Shown here piece after piece: positions 29,648-40,449 of a DNA stretch of 64,000 bases. Origin of the DNA: Microbacterium sp. CFH 31415 (GTDB taxonomy: Bacteria; Actinomycetota; Actinomycetes; Actinomycetales; Microbacteriaceae); assembly GCF_022538185.1 (NCBI RefSeq), contig NZ_JAKYXC010000017.1, forward strand, positions 1 to 64,000. Direction: 5' to 3'. Under the pieces are notes generated by a model. The model saw only the letters and a list, made by a program, of their open reading frames with translations. It ran no database searches and was not told the origin of the DNA. The position numbers and the translations under genes were made by a program. Position 1 is the stretch's first letter, and each line of letters opens with the position of its first letter.

Positions 29648-30298
29648 TCAGAGGGTAGCCCCGCCGAGCCCGTCGATCCAATTCGCGAGAAGCCGGATGC
29701 CGGCATCCCCCGACTTCTCGGGGTGGAACTGGGTCGCCGACAGCGGGCCGTTCTCGACCGCCGCGAGGAACGGCCGTCCATAGGTGCACCACGTGAGCGT
29801 GGGCTCGGGGAAGGGCGGCTGCACGTCGAGCAGCCATTTCTGCGCCCCGTACGAGTGGACGAAGTAGAACCGCTCGTCCTCGATGCCGCGGAAGAGACGG
29901 GAACCCTCGCCCGCGTCGACGGTGTTCCACCCCATGTGCGGCAGCACCGGCGCATCGAGCTCTGTGACGGCTCCCGGCCACTCCCCCATGCCCGCGGTGT
30001 CGACGCCGCGCTCGACGCCGTGCTCGAACAGCACCTGCATGCCGACGCAGATGCCGAGCACCGGGCGCCCGCCCGACAACCGGCGGCCGATCAGCTCGTC
30101 GCCGCGGCTCGCCTTGAGCGACCCCATCACCGCACGGAAGGCGCCGACGCCGGGCACCACGAGCCCGTCGGCCTCGAGGACGAGGTCGCGGTCGGACGTC
30201 AGGCGTGCGTCCGCACCGGCGGCAGCCAGCGCCTTGACGGCCGAGTGCACGTTGCCCGATCCGTAGTCGAGGACCGCGACCAGGGGCTGCGAGCTCAC
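29648..30298 (-). CDS. hisH: Imidazole glycerol phosphate synthase, glutamine amidotransferase subunit
   Basis: 216 aa class I amidotransferase that delivers ammonia to HisF, which lies outside the window. The nucleophile is C84 in LGICVGMQ and the triad partners are H192 and E194 in [11 protein letters not shown] start (30296-30298) overlapping the hisB stop by 4 bp; 55 nt separate it from priA. Confidence 0.95.
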   Translation of the reverse strand: MSSQPLVAVLDYGSGNVHSAVKALAAAGADARLTSDRDLVLEADGLVVPGVGAFRAVMGSLKASRGDELIGRRLSGGRPVLGICVGMQVLFEHGVERGVDTAGMGEWPGAVTELDAPVLPHMGWNTVDAGEGSRLFRGIEDERFYFVHSYGAQKWLLDVQPPFPEPTLTWCTYGRPFLAAVENGPLSATQFHPEKSGDAGIRLLANWIDGLGGATL

Positions 30299-30903
30299 AG
30301 AGCGCCCTTGGTGCTGGGGATGCCTTCGACCAGCGGGTCGAGCGCCTTGGCCTGGCGGAACGCACGGGCGAACGCCTTGTACTCCGCTTCGGCGATGTGA
30401 TGCGGATCGCGGCCCGAGATCACACGCACGTGCACCGTGAGGGCGGCGTTGAACGTGATCGCCTCGAATGTGTGACGCACGAGCGAGCCGGTGAAGTGGC
30501 CGCCGATGAGGTGGTGCTCGAAACCGGCCGGCTCCCCTTCGTGGACGAGGTAGGGGCGGCCGCTGATGTCGACGACCGCCTGCGCGAGGGCCTCGTCGAG
30601 AGGCACCAGCGCGTCGCCGTAGCGCGAGATTCCCGACTTGTCGCCGAGGGCTTCGCGGATCGCCTGCCCGAGCACGATCGAGATGTCTTCGACGGTGTGG
30701 TGCGCGTCGATCTCGGTGTCACCCGATGCACGGACGGTGAGATCGGTCAGCGAGTGCTTCGCGAACGCCGTCAGCATGTGGTCGAAGAACGGCACCGTCG
30801 TGTCGATCCGGCTGCGGCCGGTGCCGTCGAGGTCGAGCTCGAGCTCGACGGTCGATTCACTGGTGGAGCGTCGCAGGGACGCGGTACGCGGAGCGGCGCT
30901 CAT
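30295..30903 (-). CDS. hisB: Imidazoleglycerol-phosphate dehydratase
   Basis: 202 aa monofunctional enzyme with paired metal sites [12 protein letters not shown] (39-50), DAHHTVED (67-74), and the symmetric repeats [17 protein letters not shown] and [16 protein letters not shown]. It dehydrates IGP to imidazole acetol phosphate. The start overlaps the hisC stop as ATGA and the end overlaps hisH as GTGA. Confidence 0.96.
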   Translation of the reverse strand: MSAAPRTASLRRSTSESTVELELDLDGTGRSRIDTTVPFFDHMLTAFAKHSLTDLTVRASGDTEIDAHHTVEDISIVLGQAIREALGDKSGISRYGDALVPLDEALAQAVVDISGRPYLVHEGEPAGFEHHLIGGHFTGSLVRHTFEAITFNAALTVHVRVISGRDPHHIAEAEYKAFARAFRQAKALDPLVEGIPSTKGAL

Positions 30904-31994
30904 GATGTCGATTCTATCGAGGCCAGTGCGTCGAGGAACGCGGTGGTCTCCTCTTCGGTGCCGGCGGTCACACGCAGGTGGCTGGGGATCCCGACGTCGC
31001 GGATCAGTACGCCGCGATCGTAGAGCGCCTGCCACGTCGTCGCAGGGTCGGCCACCCCACCGAACAGGACGAAGTTCGTCCACGTCTCGTGCGGCGTATA
31101 GCCGAGCGCTTCGACGGTGGCGCTGATGCGGTCGCGCTGCGCGACGATCTCGTCGACCATCCGCAGCATCGTGGGAGCGTGACGAAGAGCAGCGGATGCC
31201 GCGGCCTGCGTCAGCGCGCTCAGGTGATACGGCAGTCGCACCAGGCGCAGGGCGTCGATCACCGTGGGGTCGGCGGCGAGGTACCCGACGCGCGCGCCGG
31301 CGAAGGCGAAGGCCTTGCTCATCGTGCGCGACACGACGAGCCGCTCCCGGCCGGGAAGGAGGGTGAGGGCGGACCGCTCCTCGCGCGGCGCGAACTCGAA
31401 GTACGCCTCGTCGACGACGACCACGCCCGCGGTCGCGTCGTAGACCGCCTCGATCACCTCGAGGCCGAGCGGAGTGCCGGTCGGGTTGTTGGGCGCGCAC
31501 AGGAAGACGACGTCGGGGGCGACATCCGCCACCTGCGCCGCCGCGTCCGCGGCGTCGACGCTGTAGTCGGGGGCGCGGGTACCGGCGACCCAGGTCGCGC
31601 CGGTCGCGCGAGTGAGCAGCGGGTACATCGAGTACGTCGGCGCGAACCCGAACGCGGTGCGCCCCGGTCCGGCGAACGCCTGCAGGACGTGCTGGAGCAC
31701 CTCATTGGAACCGTTCGCCGCCCAGATCTGCTCGCGCGTCAGTCCGTGGCCGAGGTAGTCGGCGAAGCCCTCGCGCAGTGCCGTGAACTCCCGGTCGGGG
31801 TAGCGATTGACGTCCCGCAGAGCGAGTGCGATCGAGTCCATGATGTCGTCGGCCACGTCCTGCGGGACGGGATGCGTGTTCTCGTTGACGTTCAGCGCGA
31901 CGGGAAGCGGCGCCTGCGGAGCGCCATACGGCGTCATTCCGCGGAGGTCGTCGCGTAAGGGAAGGTCTTCGAGACGTGGACTCACCCCTCCCAT
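30900..31994 (-). CDS. hisC: Histidinol-phosphate aminotransferase
   Basis: 364 aa PLP aminotransferase. [11 protein letters not shown] near 35-45, ANGSNEVLQ near 88-96 (cofactor phosphate), [12 protein letters not shown] near 158-169 and the Schiff-base Lys in [12 protein letters not shown] (about 225-236), followed by ARVGY. Start ATG at 31992-31994; a GTG four codons in (VSPRLEDLP) is an alternative since GGGAGG precedes it closely. First gene of the histidine set; 106 nt from the LysM gene stop, with no clear attenuator and no histidine-rich leader. Confidence 0.93.
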   Translation of the reverse strand: MGGVSPRLEDLPLRDDLRGMTPYGAPQAPLPVALNVNENTHPVPQDVADDIMDSIALALRDVNRYPDREFTALREGFADYLGHGLTREQIWAANGSNEVLQHVLQAFAGPGRTAFGFAPTYSMYPLLTRATGATWVAGTRAPDYSVDAADAAAQVADVAPDVVFLCAPNNPTGTPLGLEVIEAVYDATAGVVVVDEAYFEFAPREERSALTLLPGRERLVVSRTMSKAFAFAGARVGYLAADPTVIDALRLVRLPYHLSALTQAAASAALRHAPTMLRMVDEIVAQRDRISATVEALGYTPHETWTNFVLFGGVADPATTWQALYDRGVLIRDVGIPSHLRVTAGTEEETTAFLDALASIESTS

Positions 31995-32100
31995 GGTACG
32001 GGGGCGATACCGCTCACCTTCCGCGTGTGTCGGAGCGAGACGGCCCCGGATGCCGGGTTCCCCCCACCATGCTCCGGCGACCAGCACCGCCGGATCGAGG

Positions 32101-32487
32101 TCAGCGACTCGAGTCGTACTCGGCCGGGATCGCCAGACTCTGCCCCGCTTCGAGCGAGACGCCCTCGAGCGCGTTGAGGCGGACGATCGCATCGATCACG
32201 TCGCGGGGGTCCGACTCGGGGGCCACGGTCTCGGCGATGGACCACAGCGTGTCGCCGAAGGAGACGGTGACGGTGGAGAACGACTCCGCAGGGGCGCCCG
32301 CGTCGCGGCTGGCGAGAGCACTGCCGCCCGAGATCATCGCGAGACTGATCGCGACCACGGCGGGGATGGAAGCGAGCGCAGCGAGCACGCGACGACCGCG
32401 GAGGGTGAGACGCAGCCGCGTCGAAGGTGCGGGGCGCGTGAAGGCGGAGCCCGGGAAAGCGGGCGATGTGATGCCGACGGTGCTCAT
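32101..32487 (-). CDS. LysM membrane protein divergent from lexA (YneA/Rv2719c-like, probable SOS division inhibitor)
   Basis: 128 aa. About 40 positively charged cytoplasmic residues precede one transmembrane helix (about 33-57, [20 protein letters not shown]), then a short linker and a C-terminal LysM domain: [17 protein letters not shown] ... [26 protein letters not shown] small LysM membrane protein back-to-back with lexA is the arrangement of B. subtilis yneA and M. tuberculosis Rv2719c, SOS-induced division suppressors. The consensus promoter 32563-32591 overlaps a LexA-like palindrome. AGGAGG precedes the ATG. The division role is inferred from this context. Confidence 0.82.
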   Translation of the reverse strand: MSTVGITSPAFPGSAFTRPAPSTRLRLTLRGRRVLAALASIPAVVAISLAMISGGSALASRDAGAPAESFSTVTVSFGDTLWSIAETVAPESDPRDVIDAIVRLNALEGVSLEAGQSLAIPAEYDSSR

Positions 32488-32559
32488 GGTCTGCTCCTCC
32501 TGCTGGGGAGAGATTCGCACCCGCCGCTCGGCCGGGAGCGGAGGATGCGAATCTCTGTA

Positions 32560-32591
32560 CCGAAGTTATCTTCGATGTTCTAGGATGTCAA
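32560..32591 (-). promoter_or_regulatory. SOS promoter of the LysM gene with LexA-like operator
   Basis: On the minus strand -35 TTGACA (32586-32591, perfect consensus), a 17-bp spacer and -10 TAACTT (32563-32568). The palindrome CGAAG-N4-CTTCG (32561-32574), of LexA-box form CGAA-N6-TTCG, covers the -10. LexA bound here would block the promoter, and could also serve lexA, whose start is 186 bp away on the other strand. Confidence 0.65.
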
Positions 32592-32759
32592 GGGGCCGAT
32601 TCGGGTGCGATCTCTCGAACGCGACACGCGGTCGCGGTGTTCCCTTCGAGCGCCGGATCCGGATACGGTTTCGATACGAGAACCCCACCACGGGCCTCCG
32701 ACATTCGAAGACCGCTGCACTCCCGGAGCCCCTCCGGGGCGGCGAGACAGGAGCCGGAC

Positions 32760-33440
32760 ATGAGCGACGCCACCGGGCGCGAGAGGCCGCAGACGCGACG
32801 CCGCAAGAGCCTCAGCGACAAGCAGCTCGCGATCCTCGAGGTCATCCAGCGCTCGATCGCGCGCCACGGCTATCCGCCGAGCATGCGCGAGATCGGCGAC
32901 GCGGTCGGGCTGAAGTCGCTCTCGAGCGTGACGCACCAGCTCAATCAGCTGGAGCTGAGCGGCTACCTGCGGCGCGACGCGGGCAAGACGCGCGCGATGG
33001 AGGTGCTCATCGACCTGCCGGGTGCCTCCACCGAGAACCCCGACGACGCAGCCCCCGCGGTGGGCGACGCAGCCCTCGTCCCCCTCGTCGGCCGGATCGC
33101 CGCCGGCGTCCCGATCACGGCCGAGCAGCAGGTCGAGGAGATCTTCCCGCTCCCCCGCCAGCTGGTGGGAAAGGGCGACCTGTTCATGCTGAAGGTGTCG
33201 GGCGACTCGATGATCGATGCCGCCATCTGCGATGGAGACTGGGTCGTCGTGCGCTCGCAGGCCACGGCGGACAACGGCGAGATCGTCGCCGCGATGCTCG
33301 ACGGCGAGGCGACGGTGAAGACGTTCCGTCAGCGCGACGGGCACACGTGGCTGCTTCCACGCAACTCGGCCTTCGAGCCGATCCTGGGCGACGAGGCCGT
33401 CGTGCTCGGCAAGGTCGTGGCGGTCCTCCGCGCCGTCTGA
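32760..33440 (+). CDS. lexA: SOS repressor LexA
   Basis: 226 aa. The N-terminal winged HTH contains [24 protein letters not shown] (about 38-61). The peptidase domain has the cleavage site Ala115-Gly116 in GRIAAGVPI, the nucleophile S150 in VSGDSM and the general base K187 in ATVKTF. It represses SOS genes until RecA filaments trigger self-cleavage. recA lies in the same window (49238-50287) with its own LexA-like box. Confidence 0.95.
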   Translation: MSDATGRERPQTRRRKSLSDKQLAILEVIQRSIARHGYPPSMREIGDAVGLKSLSSVTHQLNQLELSGYLRRDAGKTRAMEVLIDLPGASTENPDDAAPAVGDAALVPLVGRIAAGVPITAEQQVEEIFPLPRQLVGKGDLFMLKVSGDSMIDAAICDGDWVVVRSQATADNGEIVAAMLDGEATVKTFRQRDGHTWLLPRNSAFEPILGDEAVVLGKVVAVLRAV

Positions 33441-33497
33441 TCACCCCCGGCGGGTGAAACTCCGGCGCGATGAGCCGGCGTCCGCCACAATGGCGGC

Positions 33498-34928
33498 ATG
33501 AGCGACATCGACACCGCTGACGCGCACACCCTCGAAGGACGCATCCGCGAGCTCGAACGGGAGAACGCACGGCTCGCGGCCGCGAGTGCCGCCGCAACGC
33601 GGTCCCCTTCGGGCGGACGATGGCGGGCCTGGGTCTCGGCGCTGTGCATCGTCATCGCCGCCATCCTCGTGCCGGTGTCGATCGTCACGGCGTGGGCGCG
33701 CGTCCAGCTCGTCGAGGAAGATGCGTTCGTCGCGACCCTTGCTCCGCTGGTCGACGACCGCGCGGTACAGGAGATGGTCATCGACGAGGCGATGGAGGCG
33801 ATCAACGACCAGGTCGACTTCCAGGCCCTGACGGCCAGCGTGTTCGACGGAATCGCCGATCTCGGGCTCCCGCCCCGGGCCGCCCAGGCCCTCGGCCTCC
33901 TGGAGGCCCCGGCGGCAAGCGGGCTCGAGAACCTGGTCAACGAGGCGGTCACCCGCGTGGTGGAGTCCGATGCATTCGCCGACGTGTGGGCCACCGCGAC
34001 CCGCGCCGCCCATCGCGCCCTCACCACGGCGGCGACATCGGACGGCGGAGGCCTGGTCGTGCGCACCGATGAGGGCGTCGGCATCCAGCTCGGCGCCGTC
34101 GTCGATGCCGTCAAGCAGCGTCTGGTCGACCGGGGCGTGAGCGCCGCTCAGCTCATCCCCGAGATCGACCGGGTCGTCATCGTGGGCAAGGGCGACAACC
34201 TCGCCGCCATCCGCACCGGCTACGCCCTCGCGACGTCACTCGGCTGGTGGCTCCCGGTCCTCACCCTCGTGCTCTTCGGGCTCGGCATCGCCGTGGCGCG
34301 CAGGCGCAGCCTCGCCGTGCTCGGCACGGGACTCGCCATCGCGATCGGCGCCGGCGCGCTCGCGGTCGGCCTCTCCGTGGGCGATACCGCGATGGGCACG
34401 GTGGCCTCCGACCTCGGCCTCTCCCCCGACGGGCTCGGCGTGATCTACGCTCAGGTCGTCGGCGCGATGACGCAGACGGCGATCGTGCTGAGCGTCCTCG
34501 GCGTGTTCGTCGCGCTGCTGGGTTGGGCGATGGGGCGCTCCGCCGCCGCGCAGGGCGCGCGCAGTGCGGTCCGCTCCGTCAACTCCTCGGCCCGCCGCCA
34601 GCTCGCCGCCCGCGGCCTCGACACCCGCGGCTTCGGCGCGTGGCTCGCACGCTCGCGTGTGCTCGTGCGCACGATCATCGCCGTCCTCGCGGTGCTGTGG
34701 CTCTTCGCCCTGCGGCCGCTGTCGTTCGGCGACGTCGTGCTGGTGATCGTGGTGGCCTTCGCCGTCGCGTGGATCCTCGAGCTGCTGCAGCGCCGCGACG
34801 AGGAGCACTTCGTCGATGGCGACATCGTGGTCGAGAGCGACATCATCCAGCCCGAGCCGGTGAGCACGGATGCCGCGACCGAGGTGGCCGCGGCATCCGA
34901 TCCGCTCTCGCAGGACACGAAGAACTAG
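33498..34928 (+). CDS. Hypothetical multi-pass membrane protein with N-terminal coiled coil
   Basis: 476 aa, not recognised. A short coiled-coil-like segment [19 protein letters not shown] (12-30) precedes a first helix (43-68). A soluble extracytoplasmic-looking region of about 170 residues follows, rich in Ala, Asp and Val ([19 protein letters not shown]...). Four to six further helices lie at about 240-262, 268-290, 318-345 and 388-430. The acidic C-terminal tail ends in SQDTKN. It starts at an ATG 6 nt after a CACAAT -10-like hexamer. Its stop overlaps the metE stop in the shared palindrome CTAG. It may be a stress or envelope protein; no function is offered. Confidence 0.7.
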   Translation: MSDIDTADAHTLEGRIRELERENARLAAASAAATRSPSGGRWRAWVSALCIVIAAILVPVSIVTAWARVQLVEEDAFVATLAPLVDDRAVQEMVIDEAMEAINDQVDFQALTASVFDGIADLGLPPRAAQALGLLEAPAASGLENLVNEAVTRVVESDAFADVWATATRAAHRALTTAATSDGGGLVVRTDEGVGIQLGAVVDAVKQRLVDRGVSAAQLIPEIDRVVIVGKGDNLAAIRTGYALATSLGWWLPVLTLVLFGLGIAVARRRSLAVLGTGLAIAIGAGALAVGLSVGDTAMGTVASDLGLSPDGLGVIYAQVVGAMTQTAIVLSVLGVFVALLGWAMGRSAAAQGARSAVRSVNSSARRQLAARGLDTRGFGAWLARSRVLVRTIIAVLAVLWLFALRPLSFGDVVLVIVVAFAVAWILELLQRRDEEHFVDGDIVVESDIIQPEPVSTDAATEVAAASDPLSQDTKN

Positions 34929-37261
34929 ACCGCCGCACCCACCTTCGCGCGGATCGTGCGCGTCGCCTCGATGATGTTGCGCAGCGACTCGACGGTCTCG
35001 TCGTAGCCGCGGGTCTTCAGACCGCAGTCCGGGTTCACCCACACCTGCCGCAGCGGCAGCTCGGTCGCGGCGCGGTCGAGCAGCTCGGCGACCTCGCCTG
35101 CCGACGGAACGCGCGGAGAGTGGATGTCGTAGACGCCCGGGCCGACGCCGTGCGTGAAGCCCGACTCGGCGATGTCGCCGATCACCTCGCCGCGGCTGCG
35201 CGCCGCCTCGATCGACGTCACGTCGGCGTCGAGCGCCGCGATCGCGTCGATGACGACGTCGAACTCCGAGTAGCAGAGGTGCGTGTGCACCTGGGTCGCC
35301 TCGGCCGCGCCCGCCGTCGACAGCCGGAACGAGCCGACCGACCACTCGAGGTAGGCCGGCTGGTCGGCCTTCTTCAGCGGCAGCAGCTCGCGCAGGGCCG
35401 GCTCGTCGACCTGGATCACCCCGATGCCGGCGGCTTCGAGGTCGGCGATCTCGTCGCGCAGCGCCAGGGCCACCTGATTGGCGGTGTCGGCCAGCGGCTG
35501 GTCGTCGCGCACGAACGACCACGCCAGAATCGTGACCGGCCCGGTCAGCATGCCCTTCATCGGCTTGTCGGTGAGCGACTGGGCGAACGTCGACCAGGCC
35601 ACCGTGATCGGGGCGGGTCGTGACACGTCGCCCCACAGGATCGACGGACGCGTCGCCCGCGAGCCGTACGACTGAACCCAGCCGTTCTGCGTCACGTCGA
35701 ACCCGTCGAGGTTCTCTGCGAAGTACTGCACCATGTCGTTGCGCTCGGCCTCGCCGTGCACCAGCACGTCGAGCCCGAGGTCCTCCTGCAGCGTCACGAC
35801 GCGGGCGATCTCGTCGCGGAGGAACTGCTCGTACTCCTCCGTGGTGATCTCGCCCTTGGCGTGCCTCGCACGCGCGCGGCGGATGTCGCCGGTCTGCGGG
35901 AACGAGCCGATCGTGGTGGTCGGCAGCACGGGCAGGCCGAGCGCGGCCTCCTGAGCGGCGACCCGTGCCTCGTAGTCACCGCGGTCGAAGTCCGCCGGGG
36001 TCAGGGCGGCGGCGCGCACGCGCACGGCGCCGTCGCGCACGCCGGGCGCGCTCTGCCGGTCGGCGAGGGCAGCGGATGCCGCGGTCACCTCGTCGGCGAT
36101 CGACTCGGCCCCCTCGGCGAGGCCGCGCGCCAGCGTGACGACCTGCCCGGTCTTCTGGTCGGCGAAAGCCAGCCACGACACGAGGCGGGGGTCGAGCGCC
36201 GTCTCGTCGTCGACGTCGTGCGGGACATGCTGCAGCGACGTCGACGTGCCGGCCGCGATCTGCGCCGCGCCGAGCGCCTCGAGGGCCGCGAGCTTCGTCC
36301 ACGCGGCGGCGAGGTCTCCGCGCCAGATGTTGCGGCCGTCGATCACACCGCCGACGAGGGTCTTGCCGGCCAGACCGACGGCGGCCGCCGGTGCCGAGCC
36401 GCGCGTCAGGTCGATCGCGAGCGCCTCGACGGGCGCGGCGGCGAGCGCCGTCCACGCCTCGGGCGAGAGCTGCGCGTACCCGGCGGCCACGAGGATCGAC
36501 GGACGGTCCGCGGCGCCGCCGAGCACGGCATATGCGCGTGCGGCCGCATCAGCGAGCGCCGCCGGCGACGCCGGCAGGCTCTCGCTGACGAGTGCGGGCT
36601 CGTCGAGCTGCACCCACTCTGCGCCGGCAGCGCGCAGGGCGGTGAGGAGCTCGGCGTACACGGGAAGAAGGTCGTCGAGACGGCGGAGCGGGTCGAAGCC
36701 CTCGGGCGCGGCATCCGTCGCCTTCGCCAGCGCGAGCAGCGTGACCGGGCCCACGATGACCGGGCGCACGGTGAAGCCGTCGGCCTTGGCCTCAGAGACC
36801 TGGGTCGAGAAGCGATCGCTCGACAGGGCGAACACCGTCTCGGGGCCGATCTCGGGAACGAGGTAGTGGTAGTTGGTGTCGAACCACTTCGTCATCTCGA
36901 GGGGCGCGTTCTCACCGGCGCCCCGCGCGGCGGTGAAGTACGCGTCGAGGCCGATCGTGCCGTCGGCGTCGCGCAGGTCGGCGAACCGCTCCGGCAGCGC
37001 ACCGACGGCGACCGCGGCGTCGAGCACCTGGTCGTAGTACGAGAACGACTCCGGGATCGACGAGTCGTCACGACCGAGACCGAGCTCCGCGAGGCGCTCG
37101 CGCGTCGCGCGGCGGAGGTCGGCGGCGGTCCGTTCGAGCGTGGCCGCATCGGTCGTGCCGGCCCAGTGGGCCTCGACGGCGCGCTTGAGCTCGCGACGTC
37201 GGCCGATCCGGGGGTAGCCGAGGATCGTGCCGCGGGGGAAGGCGGGTGTGGTGTCGGTCAT
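34925..37261 (-). CDS. metE: Cobalamin-independent methionine synthase
   Basis: 778 aa, the expected size of two tandem barrels. The N-terminal folate-binding barrel begins [14 protein letters not shown]; the C-terminal catalytic barrel has [10 protein letters not shown] and [10 protein letters not shown], supplying the zinc His and Cys ligands. It transfers methyl from 5-methyl-THF-polyglutamate to homocysteine. The start overlaps the metF stop by 4 bp, so metF-metE are coupled, and metF makes its methyl donor. No B12-type leader is recognisable. Confidence 0.96.
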   Translation of the reverse strand: MTDTTPAFPRGTILGYPRIGRRRELKRAVEAHWAGTTDAATLERTAADLRRATRERLAELGLGRDDSSIPESFSYYDQVLDAAVAVGALPERFADLRDADGTIGLDAYFTAARGAGENAPLEMTKWFDTNYHYLVPEIGPETVFALSSDRFSTQVSEAKADGFTVRPVIVGPVTLLALAKATDAAPEGFDPLRRLDDLLPVYAELLTALRAAGAEWVQLDEPALVSESLPASPAALADAAARAYAVLGGAADRPSILVAAGYAQLSPEAWTALAAAPVEALAIDLTRGSAPAAAVGLAGKTLVGGVIDGRNIWRGDLAAAWTKLAALEALGAAQIAAGTSTSLQHVPHDVDDETALDPRLVSWLAFADQKTGQVVTLARGLAEGAESIADEVTAASAALADRQSAPGVRDGAVRVRAAALTPADFDRGDYEARVAAQEAALGLPVLPTTTIGSFPQTGDIRRARARHAKGEITTEEYEQFLRDEIARVVTLQEDLGLDVLVHGEAERNDMVQYFAENLDGFDVTQNGWVQSYGSRATRPSILWGDVSRPAPITVAWSTFAQSLTDKPMKGMLTGPVTILAWSFVRDDQPLADTANQVALALRDEIADLEAAGIGVIQVDEPALRELLPLKKADQPAYLEWSVGSFRLSTAGAAEATQVHTHLCYSEFDVVIDAIAALDADVTSIEAARSRGEVIGDIAESGFTHGVGPGVYDIHSPRVPSAGEVAELLDRAATELPLRQVWVNPDCGLKTRGYDETVESLRNIIEATRTIRAKVGAAV

Positions 37262-38217
37262 CGTGCGACTTCCTTTTCGAGGGGGTGGGTGAGGATCCCG
37301 GCGTCGCGCAGCACCGCGAGCACCGTTTCGTGGCTGTTGAAGGCGTACAGGTGGACGCCGGGAGCGCCCCCGGCGACGACGTCGCGGGCGAGGCCGGCGG
37401 CGTACTCGATGCCGAGCGCGCGCTGCCCGTCGACGGTGGGCTCGACCTCGAGTGCGATCGCGAGCTCGGCGGGCAGCTCCTCGCCGCTGAGCTCGAGCAC
37501 GCGGCGCAGCCGTGACGGCGAGGTGATCGGCATGATGCCCGGGAGGATGGGGATGGTCACGCCGGCATCGCGCGAACGCTGCACGAACGCGAGGTAGTCG
37601 TCGGCGTGGAAGAAGAGCTGCGTGATCGCGAGCGTCGCGCCGGCCGCCTGCTTCGCGAGCAGCGCGTCGATGTGCTCGCGCGGATGCCGCGACCGCGGGT
37701 GCCCGTTGGGGAAGGCCGCGACGGCGATGTCCACCTTGGTGCGCGGCTCGACCTGCACGGCGCCGGGAACGCCCGGGATCTCGCGCTCGGTGTACGGCGC
37801 GCGCTCCGCCTGCACTCGGTCGATGAGCTGCACCAGCTGTGCCGAGCTCTCGAGGTCGCCGAGGAACGTCTCGTCCTCGCGGACGCCGGCGGGCGGGTCG
37901 CCGCGCAGAGCGAGGAAGCTCGCGACCCCGGCATCCAGGAACTCCCGGATCAGCGCATTGGCACCCGCGTACGTGTTGCCGACGCACGTGAGGTGGGCGA
38001 GCGGGGACGCCTCGGTCTCGGTGAGGATGAAGCGCAGCAGGTCGAGCGAGCGCCCGCCGGTGGATCCGCCGGCGCCATAGGTGACCGAGATGAACCGTGG
38101 GCGCGCAGCCGCCAGCTGCCGGATGGTGTCGTGGAGGGCGAGGGTTCCCGCCGCGGACTTGGGCGGGTAGACCTCGAACGAGAACGGCACCGGAGGTGTG
38201 CTGAGATCGATCGACAT
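37258..38217 (-). CDS. metF: Methylenetetrahydrofolate reductase
   Basis: 319 aa TIM barrel; reduces methylene-THF to methyl-THF. FEVYPPK near 14-20 is the family's catalytic Glu segment, [17 protein letters not shown] near 45-61 and HLTCVGNT near 75-82 bind FAD and substrate, and [11 protein letters not shown] is typical. Start ATG at 38217, upstream of the strong family start [10 protein letters not shown]. It leads the metF-metE pair; 247 nt of GC-rich leader separate it from the divergent S9 peptidase. Confidence 0.94.
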   Translation of the reverse strand: MSIDLSTPPVPFSFEVYPPKSAAGTLALHDTIRQLAAARPRFISVTYGAGGSTGGRSLDLLRFILTETEASPLAHLTCVGNTYAGANALIREFLDAGVASFLALRGDPPAGVREDETFLGDLESSAQLVQLIDRVQAERAPYTEREIPGVPGAVQVEPRTKVDIAVAAFPNGHPRSRHPREHIDALLAKQAAGATLAITQLFFHADDYLAFVQRSRDAGVTIPILPGIMPITSPSRLRRVLELSGEELPAELAIALEVEPTVDGQRALGIEYAAGLARDVVAGGAPGVHLYAFNSHETVLAVLRDAGILTHPLEKEVAR

Positions 38218-38365
38218 ATCGTGCTTCTCGGATCGGGGCGGACGGGATGGCCGGGCGGCCGCGGACCCGCGCACGCTCGGGGTCTCCGGCGGCGCGGCGT
38301 CATCGCGGGCGGGTGCCGGGCTCGGCTGTCGCTCCCTGCCCGGCCCCGTGATCTCTCTCGGGGAC

Positions 38366-38380
38366 CGTCCGATTCGGACG
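38366..38380. promoter_or_regulatory. Hairpin in the metF leader
   Basis: CGTCCG-ATT-CGGACG is a perfect 6-bp hairpin about 149 nt upstream of the metF start. On the minus strand it is followed by a GAGAGAG tract and, later, a GCCCGGC block that recalls SAM-family riboswitches without matching any I know. Regulation by SAM is possible but unproven. I see nothing else certain in 38218-38452. Confidence 0.25.
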
Positions 38381-38464
38381 ACCGGGCGACGATGGGTCCA
38401 AGCTAGCCGAGCGCCGCACGCAACCCCCTCCCTGTGACCTTCTGTTTCGCCGTAGCGTGGTCTC

Positions 38465-40387
38465 GTGACGACGGAACTGCCCTACGGATCCTGGCCCTCC
38501 CCGCTGTCGGCCGAGGCGGTGTCAGCCGCATCGCCCCGCATCGAGGGGGCGCGGTTCGTGGGCGACGAGGTGTGGTGGGGCGAATCCGTACCCGAGGAGG
38601 CCGGCCGCACCGCCGTGCGCAGAAAGGCGCCATCCGGTGAGGTCTCCGACGTGATCGACGCACCGTGGAGCGCGCGCTCGCGCGTGCACGAGTACGGCGG
38701 CGGCGCCTGGACCACCGTCGTCGGTGACGCGCTCGTCTTCGTCGAGAAGGCGGATCAGCGCGTGTGGAAGGCCGCCCCCGGCGAGCGCCCGAGAGCGCTC
38801 ACCCCCCTGGCCGGCGACATGCGCTTCGGCGGACTCACCTGGGAGGGCGGACGTCTGCTCGCCGTGCGCGAGACGCATCGCGACGGGGCGGCTCCGCATC
38901 GTGACATCGTCGAGATCCCCGTCGACGGAAGCGCGGTGGAGGATGCGGCGCGCCTCCGCTCGCTCGTCGAGGACAGCGACTTCCTCGCCCATCCCGCTCT
39001 GTCGCCCGACGGCACCCGACTGGCCTGGGTCGCGTGGAATCATCCCGACATGCCATGGGACCGCGCGGAGCTGCGCGTCGGACGCCTCGAAGGCGGTCTC
39101 GTCGCCGAGTGGACGACCGTCACCTCGGGCGCCACCGCGCCGCTCCAGCCCATCTGGGTGAGCGACGACGACATCGTGTTCAGCGACGACCCGACGGGCC
39201 GGTGGAACCTGACACGGCTGCGGCTGACCGCCGACCTGCACTGCGAGGACGTCGCCTCCGCCGACGCCGACACGGGAGGCCCGCTGTGGGTGCTCGGCCA
39301 GCGGTGGTTCGCCGTCCTCGACGATGGCCGCATCGTCGCGGTGCGCACGAACGGCTCGGACGAGCTCGTCCTGATCGGGACCGATGGCGAGGTGCGGCCC
39401 CTTGCCGTCGATGCCGTGGCCGGCATGTCGATCGAAGACATCCGAGGCAGCAGACTCCTGCTCAGCGGCGCAGGAGCGGCGGGAGCCGGCCTGTGGGACA
39501 TCGACGTCGACGACCCCGGCGCCGCCCGGCTGCTCGTCGGCGGCCGCACGGCGTGGGGCGAGGAGTGGATGCCGCGCCCCCGCGCGGTCACGGTCGACGG
39601 CCCGCGCGGCCCGGTGCATGCCTTCGACTACCCGCCCACGAACCCCGGCGTCACTGCGGGCGCCAACGAGCGCCCGCCGTACGTGGTCTTCGTGCACGGT
39701 GGGCCGACGTCGCACGTGGGGGGCGCGGCATCCACCAAGATCGCGTACTTCACGAGCCGCGGGATCGGCGTGCTCGACGTCAACTACGGCGGCTCGAGCG
39801 GATACGGGCGCCCGTACCGCGAGCGCCTGCTCGGACAGTGGGGCGTCGTCGACGTCGACGACGTGATCGCCGCCGCACGAGGTCTCGCCGCCGAGGGCGC
39901 TGCCGACGCGGATCGCCTCGCGATCGCGGGCGGGTCCGCCGGCGGCTGGACCGTGCTGTGCGCGCTGACCCTGTCCGACGCCTTCGCCGCCGGGATCAGC
40001 CGCTACGGCGTCGCCGACTTGCGGCGACTGGCGGAAGACACCCACGACTTCGAGGCGCGCTACCTCGACAGCATGGTCGGCCCGCTGCCCGAGGCCGAGG
40101 CGCTGTACGTCGCCCGCTCGCCGCTGTCACGGCTCGACCGGCTGCGCACGCCGCTGCTGATCGAGCAGGGGCTGGACGACCGCGTCGTGCCGCCCTCGCA
40201 GTCCGAGGCCGTGCGCGACGCCCTCCGCCGGAACGGCGTGCCGCACGCATACCTCGCGTTCGAAGGCGAGGGGCACGGGTTCCGCCGCGCCGAGACCGTC
40301 GTGCGCCAGCTCGAAGCCGAGGTGGCGTTCCTCGGCCGGGTGCTCGGGTTCAAGCCCGACGGCCTGCCCGCGCTCGAGCTCGACTGA
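38465..40387 (+). CDS. S9 family peptidase (prolyl oligopeptidase / dipeptidyl aminopeptidase-type)
   Basis: 640 aa. An N-terminal beta-propeller-like half (1-370) with repeated ALSPDGTRLAW and DDIVFSDD strands precedes an alpha/beta hydrolase. The nucleophile Ser491 is in GGSAGGW, the acid is Asp571/572 in GLDDRV, and His604 is in GEGHGFR. The segment VVFVHGGPTSH near 410-420 is the oxyanion strand. No signal peptide, so it is cytoplasmic. The GTG start at 38465 follows a TAGCGT -10 by 6 nt, suggesting a leaderless message. Peptide substrates are unknown. Confidence 0.9.
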   Translation: MTTELPYGSWPSPLSAEAVSAASPRIEGARFVGDEVWWGESVPEEAGRTAVRRKAPSGEVSDVIDAPWSARSRVHEYGGGAWTTVVGDALVFVEKADQRVWKAAPGERPRALTPLAGDMRFGGLTWEGGRLLAVRETHRDGAAPHRDIVEIPVDGSAVEDAARLRSLVEDSDFLAHPALSPDGTRLAWVAWNHPDMPWDRAELRVGRLEGGLVAEWTTVTSGATAPLQPIWVSDDDIVFSDDPTGRWNLTRLRLTADLHCEDVASADADTGGPLWVLGQRWFAVLDDGRIVAVRTNGSDELVLIGTDGEVRPLAVDAVAGMSIEDIRGSRLLLSGAGAAGAGLWDIDVDDPGAARLLVGGRTAWGEEWMPRPRAVTVDGPRGPVHAFDYPPTNPGVTAGANERPPYVVFVHGGPTSHVGGAASTKIAYFTSRGIGVLDVNYGGSSGYGRPYRERLLGQWGVVDVDDVIAAARGLAAEGAADADRLAIAGGSAGGWTVLCALTLSDAFAAGISRYGVADLRRLAEDTHDFEARYLDSMVGPLPEAEALYVARSPLSRLDRLRTPLLIEQGLDDRVVPPSQSEAVRDALRRNGVPHAYLAFEGEGHGFRRAETVVRQLEAEVAFLGRVLGFKPDGLPALELD

Positions 40388-40394
40388 GCACGTG

Positions 40395-40443
40395 TCGTCG
40401 CGCTGCGCCCCGTCGTCGAGCGAGGAGCGGAGCAGCACGACGA
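40395..40443. terminator. Possible bidirectional terminator between S9 peptidase and hflX
   Basis: TCGTCGCGCTGC (40395-40406) and GCAGCACGACGA (40432-40443) are inverted repeats with one mismatch and a 25-nt loop, in the 62-nt gap between two convergent genes. There is no T-tract, so termination is plausible but weakly supported. Confidence 0.35.
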
Positions 40444-40449
40444 GACGCG

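Noticed and set aside
31995-32100. Histidine attenuator before hisC
   Set aside because: A short frame of about 18 codons exists on the minus strand but contains a single His codon and no clear hairpin set.
38218-38464. SAM or cobalamin riboswitch upstream of metF
   Set aside because: Only short resemblances are visible; the conserved cores of the known classes cannot be drawn, so it is listed only as a possibility.
40395-40443. Strong rho-independent terminator between S9 peptidase and hflX
   Set aside because: Arms contain a mismatch, the loop is long and there is no T-tract, so it is kept only as a weak candidate.
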